In this document: piece after piece, positions 16,672 to 26,266 of the stretch | Numbering within the stretch: position 1 is the first letter of the stretch | How the letters are laid out: the number at the start of each line of letters is the position of its first letter | NCBI GenBank assembly: GCA_041592335.1 | Contig: JBFHQE010000012.1 | Coordinates: 30,170-94,169, forward strand | Length of the DNA stretch: 64,000 nucleotides | Reading direction: 5' to 3' | Source of the DNA: JBFHQE01 sp041592335 | GTDB taxonomy: Bacteria; Pseudomonadota; Gammaproteobacteria; Thiohalobacterales; Thiohalobacteraceae | Notes under the pieces: generated by a model | Databases searched by the model: none | What the model saw: only the letters and a program-made list of their open reading frames with translations | What the model was told of the DNA's origin: nothing | Made by a program: the position numbers and the translations under genes

Positions 16672-18147
16672 ATGAATACACCTATTATTAAGACGCGATT
16701 CGCGCCCAGCCCGACCGGCGAACTCCATTTAGGCAATGTGCGCACGGCCCTGTTCAATGTACTGTTGGCCGGCCAGGCCGGTGGGCGGTTTTTGCTGCGT
16801 ATCGAAGATACCGACCAGTCGCGCAGTAAACCGGAATACGTCGAGGCGCTGCAGCGGGATTTGCGCTGGCTGGGGCTGGAATGGCAGGAAGGTCCGGGGG
16901 TGGGCGGCGATGCTGACAGTTATTTTCAGTCCGAGCGATCAGCTATTTACGAGCATTACTTCGAGCAGCTGACGGCGTCTGGCGAGGCCTATCCCTGCTA
17001 CTGTTCCGAACAGGAGCTGGCGGTGGCGCGCAAGGTGCAAATGGCGTCCGGGAAGCCGCCCCGTTACCCCGGCACCTGTGCGCATCTGACGGAGGAGCAG
17101 CGTGCCAGCCGTGCGGCCGAGGGGCGTGAGCCGACACTGCGGTTTCGAGTCCCGGACGGCGAGGTGGTCGAATTTGACGATCTGGTGCGGGGAAAACAGC
17201 AGTATCGAACCGACGACATCGGTGATTTTATTATTCGTCGGCATGACGGCACGGCCGCCTTCTTTTTCTGCAATGCCATTGATGATGCCCTGATGGGGGT
17301 GACCCATGTGCTGCGGGGCGAAGATCACCTCACCAATACCCCACGGCAAATAAAACTGCTGCGCGCGCTGGGGCTGCGAGTACCTGCCTATGGCCACATT
17401 TCGCTGATCGTTGCCGAAAACGGCGCGCCCTTGTCCAAGCGCCACGGCAGCAAGAGCCTGCGCGAGTTACGGGAAATGGGTTACCTGCCCACGGCCTTGA
17501 TGAATCACTTGTCGCGTCTTGGCCACACTTACGAAAATGACCCGGGTTTCATGAGCAATGCGCAGCTGGCAGCGGAGTTTCGCGAGACACGGCTGGGCAA
17601 GGCCCCGGCGAGGCACGATCCGCAGCAATTATTGCACTGGCAGAAAGAAGCCATTGTGCATGCCGACGATGAATCCCTGTGGCTTTGGCTAACGGGGCGT
17701 ACCTTTGCCGATGGCGGCTCCATCGAGTCGCTGGTGCCCGAAGATAAACGTATTGCTTTCGTGCAGGCCATACGCGACAACATCGAAATGCCGGTGGACG
17801 CCTACATTTGGGCCGGTAACCTGTTTGCCGAGACTGAGCAGTACGATCCGGACGCGCGGCAGGTAATCCGGGAAGCCGGAAAGGATTTTTTTGCTTCAGC
17901 GGCAGCGGTTTCAGCCGATCAACACGACAGTTTCAAGACCTACTCGAAGGCGGTGGGCCAGACCGCGGGTGTCAAGGGGAAACAATTGTTCATGCCGCTA
18001 CGCGCAGCCCTGACCGGCGAACTGCGCGACCCGGAACAGGGTGGAGTATGGAGAAACGGACCGGAGCTGGGTCGGCTTTGGCCGCTTTTGGGGAACGATC
18101 ATATCGAGCGCCGTATTCGACAGGCATTAGCGTTGTGTGAGGAATAA
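16672..18147 (+). CDS. gltX: Glutamyl-tRNA synthetase, first copy
   Basis: 491-residue class I synthetase. The HIGH-type motif reads HLGN (PSPTGELHLGN) and the KMSKS-type motif LSKRHGS; the zinc-region cysteines (CYCSEQ...YPGTC) are present. It is clearly diverged from the second copy at 57446, including its anticodon-binding half. Organisms with two GluRS often use one to charge tRNA-Gln with glutamate for GatCAB amidation; which copy does so here is not visible. Only 12 bases separate it from cysS. Confidence 0.93.
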   Translation: MNTPIIKTRFAPSPTGELHLGNVRTALFNVLLAGQAGGRFLLRIEDTDQSRSKPEYVEALQRDLRWLGLEWQEGPGVGGDADSYFQSERSAIYEHYFEQLTASGEAYPCYCSEQELAVARKVQMASGKPPRYPGTCAHLTEEQRASRAAEGREPTLRFRVPDGEVVEFDDLVRGKQQYRTDDIGDFIIRRHDGTAAFFFCNAIDDALMGVTHVLRGEDHLTNTPRQIKLLRALGLRVPAYGHISLIVAENGAPLSKRHGSKSLRELREMGYLPTALMNHLSRLGHTYENDPGFMSNAQLAAEFRETRLGKAPARHDPQQLLHWQKEAIVHADDESLWLWLTGRTFADGGSIESLVPEDKRIAFVQAIRDNIEMPVDAYIWAGNLFAETEQYDPDARQVIREAGKDFFASAAAVSADQHDSFKTYSKAVGQTAGVKGKQLFMPLRAALTGELRDPEQGGVWRNGPELGRLWPLLGNDHIERRIRQALALCEE

Positions 18148-18159
18148 CCGGGGATCAAG

Positions 18160-19545
18160 ATGCTGCAGATTTATAACAGTCAGAGCAAACAGAAAGAAGA
18201 ATTCAAGCCAATAGAACCGGGCAAAATCCGAATGTACGTGTGCGGGATGACTGTTTATGACCTGTGTCACCTGGGGCATGCGCGGGTCATGGTGGTGTTT
18301 GATGTCATCACCCGTTACCTGCGGGCCAGCGGATATGATGTGACCTATGTGCGTAACATTACCGATATTGACGACAAGATCATCAAGCGGGCGGCCGAGA
18401 ATGGCGAAGACTTCCGGGCGTTGACCGATCGCTTCATCAAGGCCATGCACGAGGATAGTGCCGCCCTGGGTGTGTTGCCGCCGGACCTGGAGCCGCGTGC
18501 GACCGATTCCATCGATGCCATCCTGACGATGATCCAGACCCTGGTCGACAAGGGCATGGCCTATGCCGCGGCCAATGGCGATGTCTATTACGATGTCAGC
18601 CAGTTCGGGGATTACGGCAAGCTGTCCGGGGAAAAACCGGATGAGCTGCGCGCCGGGGCACGCATCGAGGTGGAAGATGCCAAGGACGATCCACTTGATT
18701 TCGTCTTATGGAAAGCGGCCAAGCCGGGCGAGCCAGCCTGGCCTTCGCCCTGGGGTGACGGCCGTCCCGGCTGGCATATCGAGTGTTCCGCCATGTCGAC
18801 CCAGGCGCTGGGGAACACATTCGATATCCATGGCGGCGGAATGGACCTGAAATTTCCGCATCACGAAAACGAAATTGCCCAATCGGAAGGCGCGACCGGC
18901 TGCTGTTTTGTGAATTACTGGATTCACAACGGGTTCGTGCAGATCAATGAAGAAAAGATGTCGAAGTCGCTCAATAACTTCTTCACGGTGCGTGAAGTTC
19001 TGAAACAGTACCAGCCGGAAGTGATACGCTTCTTTATCCTCAACAGTCATTATCGCAGCCCGCTCAATTACTCCGATGACAATCTGGACAAGGCGCGCGC
19101 CGGTCTGGAGCGGATTTACACTGCGCTGCGCGGTGCACCAGCTGACACGGCCGAGCCGGACCAGGAAATTCTGCGTCGTTTCCGTGACAAGATGGACGAT
19201 GATTTCAACACACCCGAGGCGGTGGCGCTGCTGTTCGAATTGGCGCGTGATCTGAACCGGGCCAAGGAGAGCGAGCCGACCCAGACGGCAATCCTGGCGG
19301 CGACACTGAAAAGCATCGGCTCCGTCCTGGGGCTGGCACAGGAGTCTCCCGAAGCATTCTTGCAGGGTAGCGCCTCGACCGAAGGCGGTATGAGCGAGGC
19401 CGATATCGAGCAGCAGATTGCCCTGCGGGCGGCGGCCCGCGCCAACAAGGACTGGGCGGAATCCGACCGGATTCGAGACTACCTGAAGGATCAGGGTGTG
19501 CTGATTGAAGATGGCGCCGGTGGTACCAGTTGGCGCCGCGTCTGA
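18160..19545 (+). CDS. cysS: Cysteinyl-tRNA synthetase
   Basis: 461 residues, identical in length to E. coli CysRS. Class I motifs CGMTVYDLCHLGHARV (zinc cysteine and HIGH) and KMSKSLNNF are intact, with WHIECSAM and HHENEIAQ supplying further zinc ligands. Cytoplasmic. It directly follows gltX. Confidence 0.97.
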   Translation: MLQIYNSQSKQKEEFKPIEPGKIRMYVCGMTVYDLCHLGHARVMVVFDVITRYLRASGYDVTYVRNITDIDDKIIKRAAENGEDFRALTDRFIKAMHEDSAALGVLPPDLEPRATDSIDAILTMIQTLVDKGMAYAAANGDVYYDVSQFGDYGKLSGEKPDELRAGARIEVEDAKDDPLDFVLWKAAKPGEPAWPSPWGDGRPGWHIECSAMSTQALGNTFDIHGGGMDLKFPHHENEIAQSEGATGCCFVNYWIHNGFVQINEEKMSKSLNNFFTVREVLKQYQPEVIRFFILNSHYRSPLNYSDDNLDKARAGLERIYTALRGAPADTAEPDQEILRRFRDKMDDDFNTPEAVALLFELARDLNRAKESEPTQTAILAATLKSIGSVLGLAQESPEAFLQGSASTEGGMSEADIEQQIALRAAARANKDWAESDRIRDYLKDQGVLIEDGAGGTSWRRV

Positions 19546-19675
19546 AAACCCTGTCCATAGTAGCGAATTTTCAAGTTTTTCAATGTATTGCCGATATTAG
19601 GGTTATTAATTTAACCCCTTGATATCCATATTGTTTGTTACCAGTTATGGTTGGTTTCAGTAGAGGCAGAGAACA

Positions 19676-20077
19676 TTGAGCGAGCGGACCTTCAGATTCA
19701 TCATCGGCGCATTGTTATTGGCCGCGCTGTATTTCGGGATGGATCACCTGATGCGGGCCATTATTGCGGTTCTCGTCTTGGAAGCTATCAGCAACTGGCG
19801 TATCCCCCTGCTCATCACTCGCCTGAGAAAGCAGGATACATCCTCGTTTCATGACTCGGCGCATATCCTCCTTACCGACGATCGTGACCATCGGTTCTCA
19901 TTCGATGCCGAACGAGCCTGGCGGCTGGTGGTGGCCGCGATGCTGGTGCTGACCCTGTATTTCTTCAATGATCTGCTGTGGTTTTTCCCCTGGTTCATGG
20001 GCTTTGCCATTCTCGGTGCGGGTATCAGCGGTGTGTGCCCGGTACTCATTTCACTCAAGTTTGCCGGTTTCCGATGA
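19676..20077 (+). CDS. YgaP-like (DUF2892-type) membrane protein
   Basis: 133 residues starting with TTG (MSERTFRFIIGALLLAALYF), preceded by AGAGGCAGAG. It has at least three hydrophobic segments, in two similar halves: RFIIGALLLAALYFGMDHL and RLVVAAMLVLTLYFFNDLL. The C-terminus GISGVCPVLISLKFAGFR resembles the CP-containing end of DUF2892/YgaP transmembrane domains, so assignment to that group is probable but tentative. The stop overlaps the next gene's start (ATGA). Confidence 0.65.
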   Translation: MSERTFRFIIGALLLAALYFGMDHLMRAIIAVLVLEAISNWRIPLLITRLRKQDTSSFHDSAHILLTDDRDHRFSFDAERAWRLVVAAMLVLTLYFFNDLLWFFPWFMGFAILGAGISGVCPVLISLKFAGFR

Positions 20078-22515
20078 TCAGTCAGAAGGACAATCTCGAG
20101 CCTTCGCCGGAAGTGCTTAAAAGCCAGTTACCCATCAAAATCACCGGTATTGTTTTCTGGGGTACTTTGCTGGTCGGTCTCATCCTGACGCTGATGCAAC
20201 TCAAGAATTTTGAGAACGAAATCACCCGTCGACACACGCTCAACACTGAAAATCTCGCCTACGAATTAAGCGTGATGCTGTCCCAGGCTACGAGCGATTC
20301 GGTATTGTTAGAGAAAGAAAAAGCCATTACGGACCTGTATCGTGCGTACGGATTTTCCGGGATTGTTATCGATGCCTTTCACAGTCATATAGCTTTCGGC
20401 GATACAGGTGAAGGCCATACTTCCATTGAGTTTATGCTAACGGCGCTGGATCAACCGCAATTCAAGGACCAGGTCAAATCGGTTACGGCATACTATTCCG
20501 ATTTTAAGGGTGAAATCGCGGATAAACGGAAAAACCTGCTGATCAACATGGGGCTGATGTTCTCGGCCTTCGGCTTTGTCCTGCAATGGATTCTGCAACG
20601 CGTACTTACGCGGCCTTTTATCAGCATGGTGTTTACAGCGCAGCGTTTTGCCGGCGGGGATCTGGCGGCACGTTTCGATGAGCGGCGCCAGGATGAATTC
20701 GGTTACCTGGGAAAATTTTTCAACAAGGCGCTGGATTATCTGCTGGTTCAGCAGGAAGAATTACGCGATGCCCTGACGCGCGTGCGGGAATCCGAAACGG
20801 CGCTCTATTCTGAAAAAGAGCGGGTCGAAGTAACGTTGCACTCCATCGGCGATGCGGTGATCACGACCGACGATTCCGGTTGCATTGAATACTTTAATCC
20901 CGTTGCCGAGCGACTGACCGGCTATTCGCTGGAGCAGGTGCAGGGCGAACCCTTGCGGGATGTCATGCAGCTGGTGAACGAGAACACTCGCAAGCGGGTC
21001 CAAAACCCGATCGACCAGTGTCTGGAAAGTGGCGAGGTGGTCGAGCTTGCCGACCACACTTTGCTGTTGCGTGAAGATGGCGAAGAAGTGGCGATAGCCG
21101 ACTCGGCTGCACCGATTCGGGACCGTGGCGGTGACGTTATCGGTGCAGTCATGGTGTTTCACGATGTCGGGCATGCGCGTGTGCTGCAGCGCCAACTGTC
21201 TTACCAGGCGCAGCATGATGCCCTGACCGGACTGTACAATCGCCGCCAGTTTGAGCTGCGCCTGAATGAAGCGATCGAGGAAGCGCGCGAAAAACACAAT
21301 CAGCATGCGGTCTGTTATCTCGACCTGGACCAGTTCAAAATCGTTAACGATACCTGTGGGCATATTGCCGGCGATGAGCTATTACAGCAGCTGGCGCATC
21401 TGCTGATGACGCGCGTGCGCGATACCGATGTGCTTGCACGCCTGGGGGGTGACGAATTCGGGGTGCTGCTGCGTTATTGCAGTCTGGACCAGGCGCGTGT
21501 CATCGCCGAGGAATTACGCCGAACGGTGCGTGATTTCCGCTTCGTTTACGAAGAACACAGTTTCGAGATTGGCGTCAGTATCGGTGTCGTGGAAGTCAAT
21601 GCCCAGACTCAGAATATGACGGAGATCTACAGCGCGGCAGACGTTGCCTGTTACACCGCGAAAGATGCCGGTCGCAATCGTATCCATATCTACAAGCCGG
21701 ATGACAGTGAACTCAAGGCGCGCCAGGGTGAAATGCGCTGGGTATCCCGGATCCACAAGGCGCTGGATGAAGACCGTTTCGTTCTTTACTGCCAGCCTAT
21801 TATCAGTGTCTCCGATGTCAATTTGCCGCATCATTTTGAAATCCTGTTGCGCATTCGCGATTCCGACGGCCAGTTAATTCCGCCCATGGCGTTTATTCCG
21901 GCCGCGGAACGTTACAACCTGATGCCGGAAATTGATCGCTGGGTGGTGAGCAGGGTGCTGGAACAGGTGCACAGCCTGCCGGCCGCGTTTAAAAATACAG
22001 TTTGGACGATCAATATTTCCGGGCGTTCACTTGGTGACGATGAGTTGCTGGAGTTTTTACTGGAAGCGATCGAAGCATCGCCGCTGTCGGGCGACAAGCT
22101 GTGTTTTGAGATTACCGAAACAGCGGCGATTGCCAACCTGCGTCGGGCAACACGCTTTATGAAACGACTTAAAACACTGGGTTGTCGTTTTGCACTGGAT
22201 GATTTTGGTAGTGGGTTGAGCTCGTTTGCCTACTTGAAAAACCTGCCGGTTGATTATCTAAAAATCGATGGCAGTTTTGTGCGCGACATGGTTTCCGATC
22301 CCATCGATCATGCCATGGTGGATGCGATCAACAAGGTGGGGCAGGTGATGAAGCTGGAGACCATTGCCGAATTTGTTGAAACCGATGAAGTGTTGCATGC
22401 GCTGCAGGCGCTGGGTGTGAACTACGCGCAGGGTTATGCGATTGCCAAGCCCGAGCCGCTGGAGAACCTGCTGGCGCGCGGCCCGGTGGCTATTGCAGAC
22501 CAGAAGGTTGGTTAA
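20074..22515 (+). CDS. Membrane-bound HAMP-PAS-GGDEF-EAL cyclic-di-GMP protein
   Basis: 813 residues from the ATG that overlaps the previous stop; an upstream in-frame start at 19978 lies inside the preceding gene. Two membrane helices (about 21-43 and 153-175) flank a short periplasmic sensor; then come HAMP, PAS (IEYFNPVAERLTGYS), GGDEF with intact RLGGDEFG, and an EAL domain. The EAL signature reads EILLR, with the downstream catalytic blocks FEITETAAI, DDFGSGLSSFAYLK and YLKIDGSFV intact. Both synthesis and hydrolysis of c-di-GMP are possible; net activity cannot be inferred. Confidence 0.93.
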   Translation: MISQKDNLEPSPEVLKSQLPIKITGIVFWGTLLVGLILTLMQLKNFENEITRRHTLNTENLAYELSVMLSQATSDSVLLEKEKAITDLYRAYGFSGIVIDAFHSHIAFGDTGEGHTSIEFMLTALDQPQFKDQVKSVTAYYSDFKGEIADKRKNLLINMGLMFSAFGFVLQWILQRVLTRPFISMVFTAQRFAGGDLAARFDERRQDEFGYLGKFFNKALDYLLVQQEELRDALTRVRESETALYSEKERVEVTLHSIGDAVITTDDSGCIEYFNPVAERLTGYSLEQVQGEPLRDVMQLVNENTRKRVQNPIDQCLESGEVVELADHTLLLREDGEEVAIADSAAPIRDRGGDVIGAVMVFHDVGHARVLQRQLSYQAQHDALTGLYNRRQFELRLNEAIEEAREKHNQHAVCYLDLDQFKIVNDTCGHIAGDELLQQLAHLLMTRVRDTDVLARLGGDEFGVLLRYCSLDQARVIAEELRRTVRDFRFVYEEHSFEIGVSIGVVEVNAQTQNMTEIYSAADVACYTAKDAGRNRIHIYKPDDSELKARQGEMRWVSRIHKALDEDRFVLYCQPIISVSDVNLPHHFEILLRIRDSDGQLIPPMAFIPAAERYNLMPEIDRWVVSRVLEQVHSLPAAFKNTVWTINISGRSLGDDELLEFLLEAIEASPLSGDKLCFEITETAAIANLRRATRFMKRLKTLGCRFALDDFGSGLSSFAYLKNLPVDYLKIDGSFVRDMVSDPIDHAMVDAINKVGQVMKLETIAEFVETDEVLHALQALGVNYAQGYAIAKPEPLENLLARGPVAIADQKVG

Positions 22516-22518
22516 TTG

Positions 22519-23373
22519 CTAGGCGTGTAACAGTTCCGCTGCCTGCAGGGTGTTTTGCAGCAGGGTGGCGACTGTCATCGGACCTACACCACCCGGCACC
22601 GGCGTGATCCAGGCGGCACGTTCCGCAGCCGGTTCAAATTCCACATCGCCTATCAGCTTGCCATCGGCGCCGCGATTGATACCAACATCAATGACCGTCG
22701 CGCCGGTTTTCACCCATTCGCCTTTGACCAGCCCCGGTTTGCCGGCGGCAACGACCAGGATATCGGCCCGGCCAACGTGGCCTGCCAAGTCTTTGGTAAA
22801 GCGGTGGCAGGTAGTGACGGTCGAGCCGGCCAGCAGTAACTCCAGTCCCATAGGGCGGCCAACATGATTCGAGGCGCCTACCACGACAGCTTCACGGCCA
22901 TAGAATTCTTCGTTAACCGAGCGTAGCAGGGTGATTACGCCATAAGGGGTGCAGGGGCGCAGTACCGGCATGCGGGTGGCCAGTCGGCCGAGATTGTAAG
23001 GATGGAAACCATCGACATCCTTATCCGGGCGGATGCGTTCCACGACGCTGGTGGTGTCGATGTGTTCCGGCAGCGGTAGCTGTACCAGGATGCCATCGAT
23101 GGCCGGATCTTCGTTCAGGGAATCGATCAGTGCCAGCAACGCCTGTTCGGTTGTGTCGTCGGGCAGGTCATGGGAGCGGGAGATGACGCCTGCTTCTTCA
23201 CAGGCCTTGCGCTTGTTACGGACATACACCTGAGAGGCGGGATCTTCGCCCACCAGAATGACGGCCAGTCCCGGAGCCCTGAGGCCTTGCTGAAGACGCG
23301 TTTCAATTCGGGTTTTGATTTCGCCGCGCAACGCGGATGCGACAGCCTTGCCGTCGATGATTTTTGCAGCCAT
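22519..23373 (-). CDS. folD: Methylenetetrahydrofolate dehydrogenase/cyclohydrolase FolD
   Basis: 284 residues (E. coli 288). Bifunctional NADP enzyme interconverting 5,10-methylene- and 10-formyl-THF. The start is the ATG at 23371-23373 (MAAKIIDGK), the conserved N-terminus, with AGGA upstream; a longer frame to 23439 adds unsupported residues. Family motifs YVRNKRKACEEAG, QLPLPEH, KDVDGFHP and VVGASNHVGRPM are present. It converges on the GGDEF/EAL gene with three bases between stops. Confidence 0.97.
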   Translation of the reverse strand: MAAKIIDGKAVASALRGEIKTRIETRLQQGLRAPGLAVILVGEDPASQVYVRNKRKACEEAGVISRSHDLPDDTTEQALLALIDSLNEDPAIDGILVQLPLPEHIDTTSVVERIRPDKDVDGFHPYNLGRLATRMPVLRPCTPYGVITLLRSVNEEFYGREAVVVGASNHVGRPMGLELLLAGSTVTTCHRFTKDLAGHVGRADILVVAAGKPGLVKGEWVKTGATVIDVGINRGADGKLIGDVEFEPAAERAAWITPVPGGVGPMTVATLLQNTLQAAELLHA

Positions 23374-23479
23374 GAGCTTGTTTGTCCTGGATATTCGTAG
23401 GCCCTGAAACAGGCCGGGGATTCTCGCATGGCGAAACACCGGGCGACAAGCGCGAGAAAAAAATGAGTGGAAAGGTTTA

Positions 23480-23508
23480 TTGACGCCATGCGGGTCAAAA
23501 CGTATTAT
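23480..23508 (+). promoter_or_regulatory. Sigma-70 promoter of the tRNA cluster
   Basis: TTGACG at 23480-23485, a 17-base spacer and TATTAT at 23503-23508, followed by tRNA-Pro 11 bases later. The spacing and hexamers are close to consensus. Confidence 0.75.
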
Positions 23509-23518
23509 TGCCGCCCTT

Positions 23519-23595
23519 CGGGGTATAGCGCAGTCTGGTAGCGCGCCTGCTTTGGGAGCAGGATGTCGGGAGTTCGAATCTCTCTACCCCGACCA
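23519..23595 (+). tRNA. tRNA-Pro (anticodon TGG)
   Basis: A 77-base cloverleaf with acceptor CGGGGTA / TACCCCG, anticodon loop TTTGGGA (anticodon TGG), T-loop GTTCGAATC and encoded CCA. It is the first of five tRNA genes between folD and tig. Confidence 0.96.
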
Positions 23596-23627
23596 CTATA
23601 TATGTGTGTGGTAGGATTCACGACCAT

Positions 23628-23704
23628 GCGCCCGTAGCTCAGCTGGATAGAGCAACGGCCTTCTAAGCCGTAGGTCGCAGGTTCGAATCCTGCCGGGCGC
23701 GCCA
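23628..23704 (+). tRNA. tRNA-Arg (anticodon TCT)
   Basis: A 77-base cloverleaf with acceptor GCGCCCG / CGGGCGC, anticodon loop CTTCTAA (anticodon TCT), T-arm GTTCGAATC and encoded CCA. It lies 32 bases after tRNA-Pro. Confidence 0.96.
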
Positions 23705-23719
23705 TGTAACAAAGTTATG

Positions 23720-23795
23720 GTGGCTGTAGCTCAGTTGGTAGAGCCCCGGATTGTGATTCCGGTCGTCGTGGGTTCGAGTCCCATCAGCCACCCCA
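23720..23795 (+). tRNA. tRNA-His (anticodon GTG)
   Basis: A 76-base cloverleaf with acceptor GTGGCTG / CAGCCAC, C discriminator as expected for tRNA-His, anticodon loop TTGTGAT (anticodon GTG) and encoded CCA. Confidence 0.96.
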
Positions 23796-23799
23796 TTTT

Positions 23800-23875
23800 G
23801 GGCCGTTAGCTCAGTTGGTAGAGCAGGAGACTCTTAATCTCTTGGTCGAGTGTTCGAGTCACTCACGGCCCACCA
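23800..23875 (+). tRNA. tRNA-Lys (anticodon CTT)
   Basis: A 76-base cloverleaf with acceptor GGGCCGT / ACGGCCC, anticodon loop CTCTTAA (anticodon CTT) and encoded CCA. Only four bases separate it from tRNA-His. Confidence 0.95.
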
Positions 23876-23880
23876 ATCTC

Positions 23881-23910
23881 AAAAGGCGCTCATTTTCGAG
23901 CGCCTTTTTT
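23881..23910 (+). terminator. Terminator after the Pro-Arg-His-Lys tRNA genes
   Basis: GGCGCTC / GAGCGCC stem (extended by A-T pairs from AAAA/TTTT) with a 6-base loop and a T-run. It separates the first four tRNA genes from tRNA-Leu. Confidence 0.92.
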
Positions 23911-23961
23911 GTTTTTCCCCCTGACTGATCAATTTTCGTTCTAAACCCGCGTTTCAGAGGG

Positions 23962-23991
23962 TTACGTCAGCTTCACTGCTCGCGCTATAAT
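23962..23991 (+). promoter_or_regulatory. Promoter of tRNA-Leu
   Basis: A perfect -10 TATAAT at 23986-23991 with a weak -35 (TTACGT, 18-base spacer) ends 10 bases before the tRNA-Leu gene, consistent with a separate transcript after the upstream terminator. Confidence 0.6.
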
Positions 23992-24001
23992 GATCCGATT
24001 G

Positions 24002-24086
<85 letters not shown>

Positions 24087-24179
24087 GATTCAATAAGTTA
24101 TCCATTTTGGGGTTTTCTAGATTCACAACCGAGGCGCCCTTGCCGGGCAAGTGGCGCGGACTTTAGAGGTATCACAGCA

Positions 24180-25487
24180 ATGCAAGTTTCCGTAGAAACA
24201 ACCAATGGTCTGGAGCGTCGCATGACGGTTCAGTTGCCGGCAGATAAAGTGGACCAGGCGATTTCTAGCCGCCTGCAGTCGCTGGCTGGCTCCATCCGCA
24301 TGGACGGCTTCCGTCCCGGCAAGGTACCTCTGAAAGTGGTCAAGCAACGTTATGGTGACCAGGTGACGCTGGAAGTGGCGAATGACCTGATTAACAGCAG
24401 TTTTCAGGAAGCACTGACCCAGGAAAACCTGACGCCTGCCGGTACTCCGCAGTTTGAACCCAAGCCAATCGAGCAGGGACAGGGCATGGAGTACACCGCC
24501 ACTTTTGAGGTTATGCCGGAGTTTGAACCCGCTGACCTTGGCGGTGCCGAAATCGAAAAGCCCAATGGCAGTATTCAGGATGCCGATGTGGACGCCATGC
24601 TGGAAAAACTGCGTCAGCAGCGCGCCACCTGGGAAGCCGTTGAGCGCGGTGCCCAGAAGGGTGACCAGGTAACCATCGACTTTACTGGCACGATCGACGG
24701 CGAAGCATTTCAGGGTGGTAGTGGCGAGGATATGCCAATTGAGATTGGTTCCGGCCGCATGATAGCGGGGTTTGAAGACGGTCTGATCGGTGCGGCTGCC
24801 GGTAGCGACGTCTACCTCGATCTGACCTTCCCGGCGGATTATCACAAGGAAGACTTGGCCGGAAAATCGGTACAGTTCCAGGTCAAGGTGAAAGCCGTTG
24901 CGCAGTCCAAACTGCCTGAAATCGACGAAGCCTTCGTTAAGTCCATGGGCGTTGAGGATGGCACCATCGACTCCCTCAGGGCCGAAGTCACCAAGAACAT
25001 GGAGCGCGAGCTGAATAATTCGCTGAAAGCGATCCTGAAACAGCGTGCTTTTGACCTGCTGGTGGAAAAAAATGCCGTGGACGTGCCTTCTTCCATGGTC
25101 GACGAAGAGTCGGATCGGCTGGCCAACGAAATGTACCAGTCAATGGGTGGAAATAGTCAAGGACTCAAGCTTCCGCGCGATATCTTTAAGGAGAAGGCGG
25201 AGCGTCGGGTTGTGCTGGGTCTGATTATCGGCGAAATCATGCGCCGCAATAACCTGCAACTCGATCCGCAAAAATTCTCGGAAACCATCGACAGCATTGC
25301 ACAGAGCTATGAAAACCCTGACGAGGTGAAGCAGTATTACATGCAGAACCGTGAGGCCATGGCCAGTATCCAGAGTCTGGTGATGGAGGAGCAGGTGGTT
25401 GCCTGGATTATCGAACAGGCCAATGTGGTGGAAAAAGACTATAGTTTTGATGAAATCATCGAGCTGCGTCAGGCGGCCAACGGTTAA
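24180..25487 (+). CDS. tig: Trigger factor
   Basis: 435 residues (E. coli 432), a ribosome-associated chaperone and prolyl isomerase. The start is the ATG giving MQVSVETTNGLERR; an in-frame start at 24045 lies inside tRNA-Leu and is rejected. The ribosome-binding signature GFRPGKVP is at about residue 44, followed by an FKBP-type domain (GDQVTIDFTGTIDGEAF) and the C-terminal chaperone arms. It is followed by clpP after 15 bases. Confidence 0.97.
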   Translation: MQVSVETTNGLERRMTVQLPADKVDQAISSRLQSLAGSIRMDGFRPGKVPLKVVKQRYGDQVTLEVANDLINSSFQEALTQENLTPAGTPQFEPKPIEQGQGMEYTATFEVMPEFEPADLGGAEIEKPNGSIQDADVDAMLEKLRQQRATWEAVERGAQKGDQVTIDFTGTIDGEAFQGGSGEDMPIEIGSGRMIAGFEDGLIGAAAGSDVYLDLTFPADYHKEDLAGKSVQFQVKVKAVAQSKLPEIDEAFVKSMGVEDGTIDSLRAEVTKNMERELNNSLKAILKQRAFDLLVEKNAVDVPSSMVDEESDRLANEMYQSMGGNSQGLKLPRDIFKEKAERRVVLGLIIGEIMRRNNLQLDPQKFSETIDSIAQSYENPDEVKQYYMQNREAMASIQSLVMEEQVVAWIIEQANVVEKDYSFDEIIELRQAANG

Positions 25488-25502
25488 AGGATAACGCAGA
25501 AT

Positions 25503-26141
25503 ATGACTGGTTACAGAAACAACGGTGGTGCGCTGGAAACGCAAGCTTTGAACCTGGTTCCCATGGTGGTTGAACAGACCGCGCGCGGGGAACGAGCCTA
25601 CGACATCTATTCACGCCTGCTGAAAGAGCGAGTGGTGTTCTGCGTCGGTCCAGTAGAGGATTACATGGCGAATGTCATCGTGGCGCAGCTGTTGTTCCTG
25701 GAATCGGAAAATCCTGACAAGGATATTCATCTTTATATCAACTCACCGGGCGGCTCCGTTACCTCGGGGATGGCGATCTACGACACCATGCAATTCATCA
25801 AGCCGCACGTCAGCACTATGTGTATCGGTCAGGCGGCGTCCATGGGCGCCGTGCTGCTGGCCGGGGGTGAGAAGGGCAAGCGCTTCTGTCTGCCGCACTC
25901 CCGCGTCATGATCCACCAGCCACTGGGTGGCTTCCAGGGTCAGGCGACCGACATTGATATTCATGCGCGCGAAATTCTGCTGGTTCGCGAACGCCTGAAC
26001 CAGATTCTGGCGGATCATACCGGGCAGCCGCTGGAACAGATTGCCAAAGACACTGATCGCGACAATTTTATGTCTGCCGAGCAGGCGAAAAGCTATGGAT
26101 TGATCGATACGGTGCTGGATCAGCGTCAAAAACCCGAATAA
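25503..26141 (+). CDS. clpP: ATP-dependent Clp protease proteolytic subunit
   Basis: 212 residues. The catalytic serine is residue 113 (GQAASMGAVLL) and the histidine residue 138 (MIHQPLGG), with the aspartate in the C-terminal part (DTDRDNFMS). It forms the barrel of ClpXP and sits in the standard tig-clpP-clpX-lon order. Confidence 0.98.
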   Translation: MTGYRNNGGALETQALNLVPMVVEQTARGERAYDIYSRLLKERVVFCVGPVEDYMANVIVAQLLFLESENPDKDIHLYINSPGGSVTSGMAIYDTMQFIKPHVSTMCIGQAASMGAVLLAGGEKGKRFCLPHSRVMIHQPLGGFQGQATDIDIHAREILLVRERLNQILADHTGQPLEQIAKDTDRDNFMSAEQAKSYGLIDTVLDQRQKPE

Positions 26142-26266
26142 AGCATCGCTAAGTGGTTGTATTTCCGTACGCTGGCACTGGTATTGCTTGTTAATTGTAT
26201 GGAACCGTAGTTGAATTGGGATTGTGTTTAAGGTGTCTCCCCCGGACACATGAGGGTAGTTGAATT

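Noticed and set aside
23505..23705. Minus-strand frame reading GFEPATYGLEG...
   Set aside because: Antisense of tRNA-Pro and tRNA-Arg; a well-known spurious peptide from tRNA genes.
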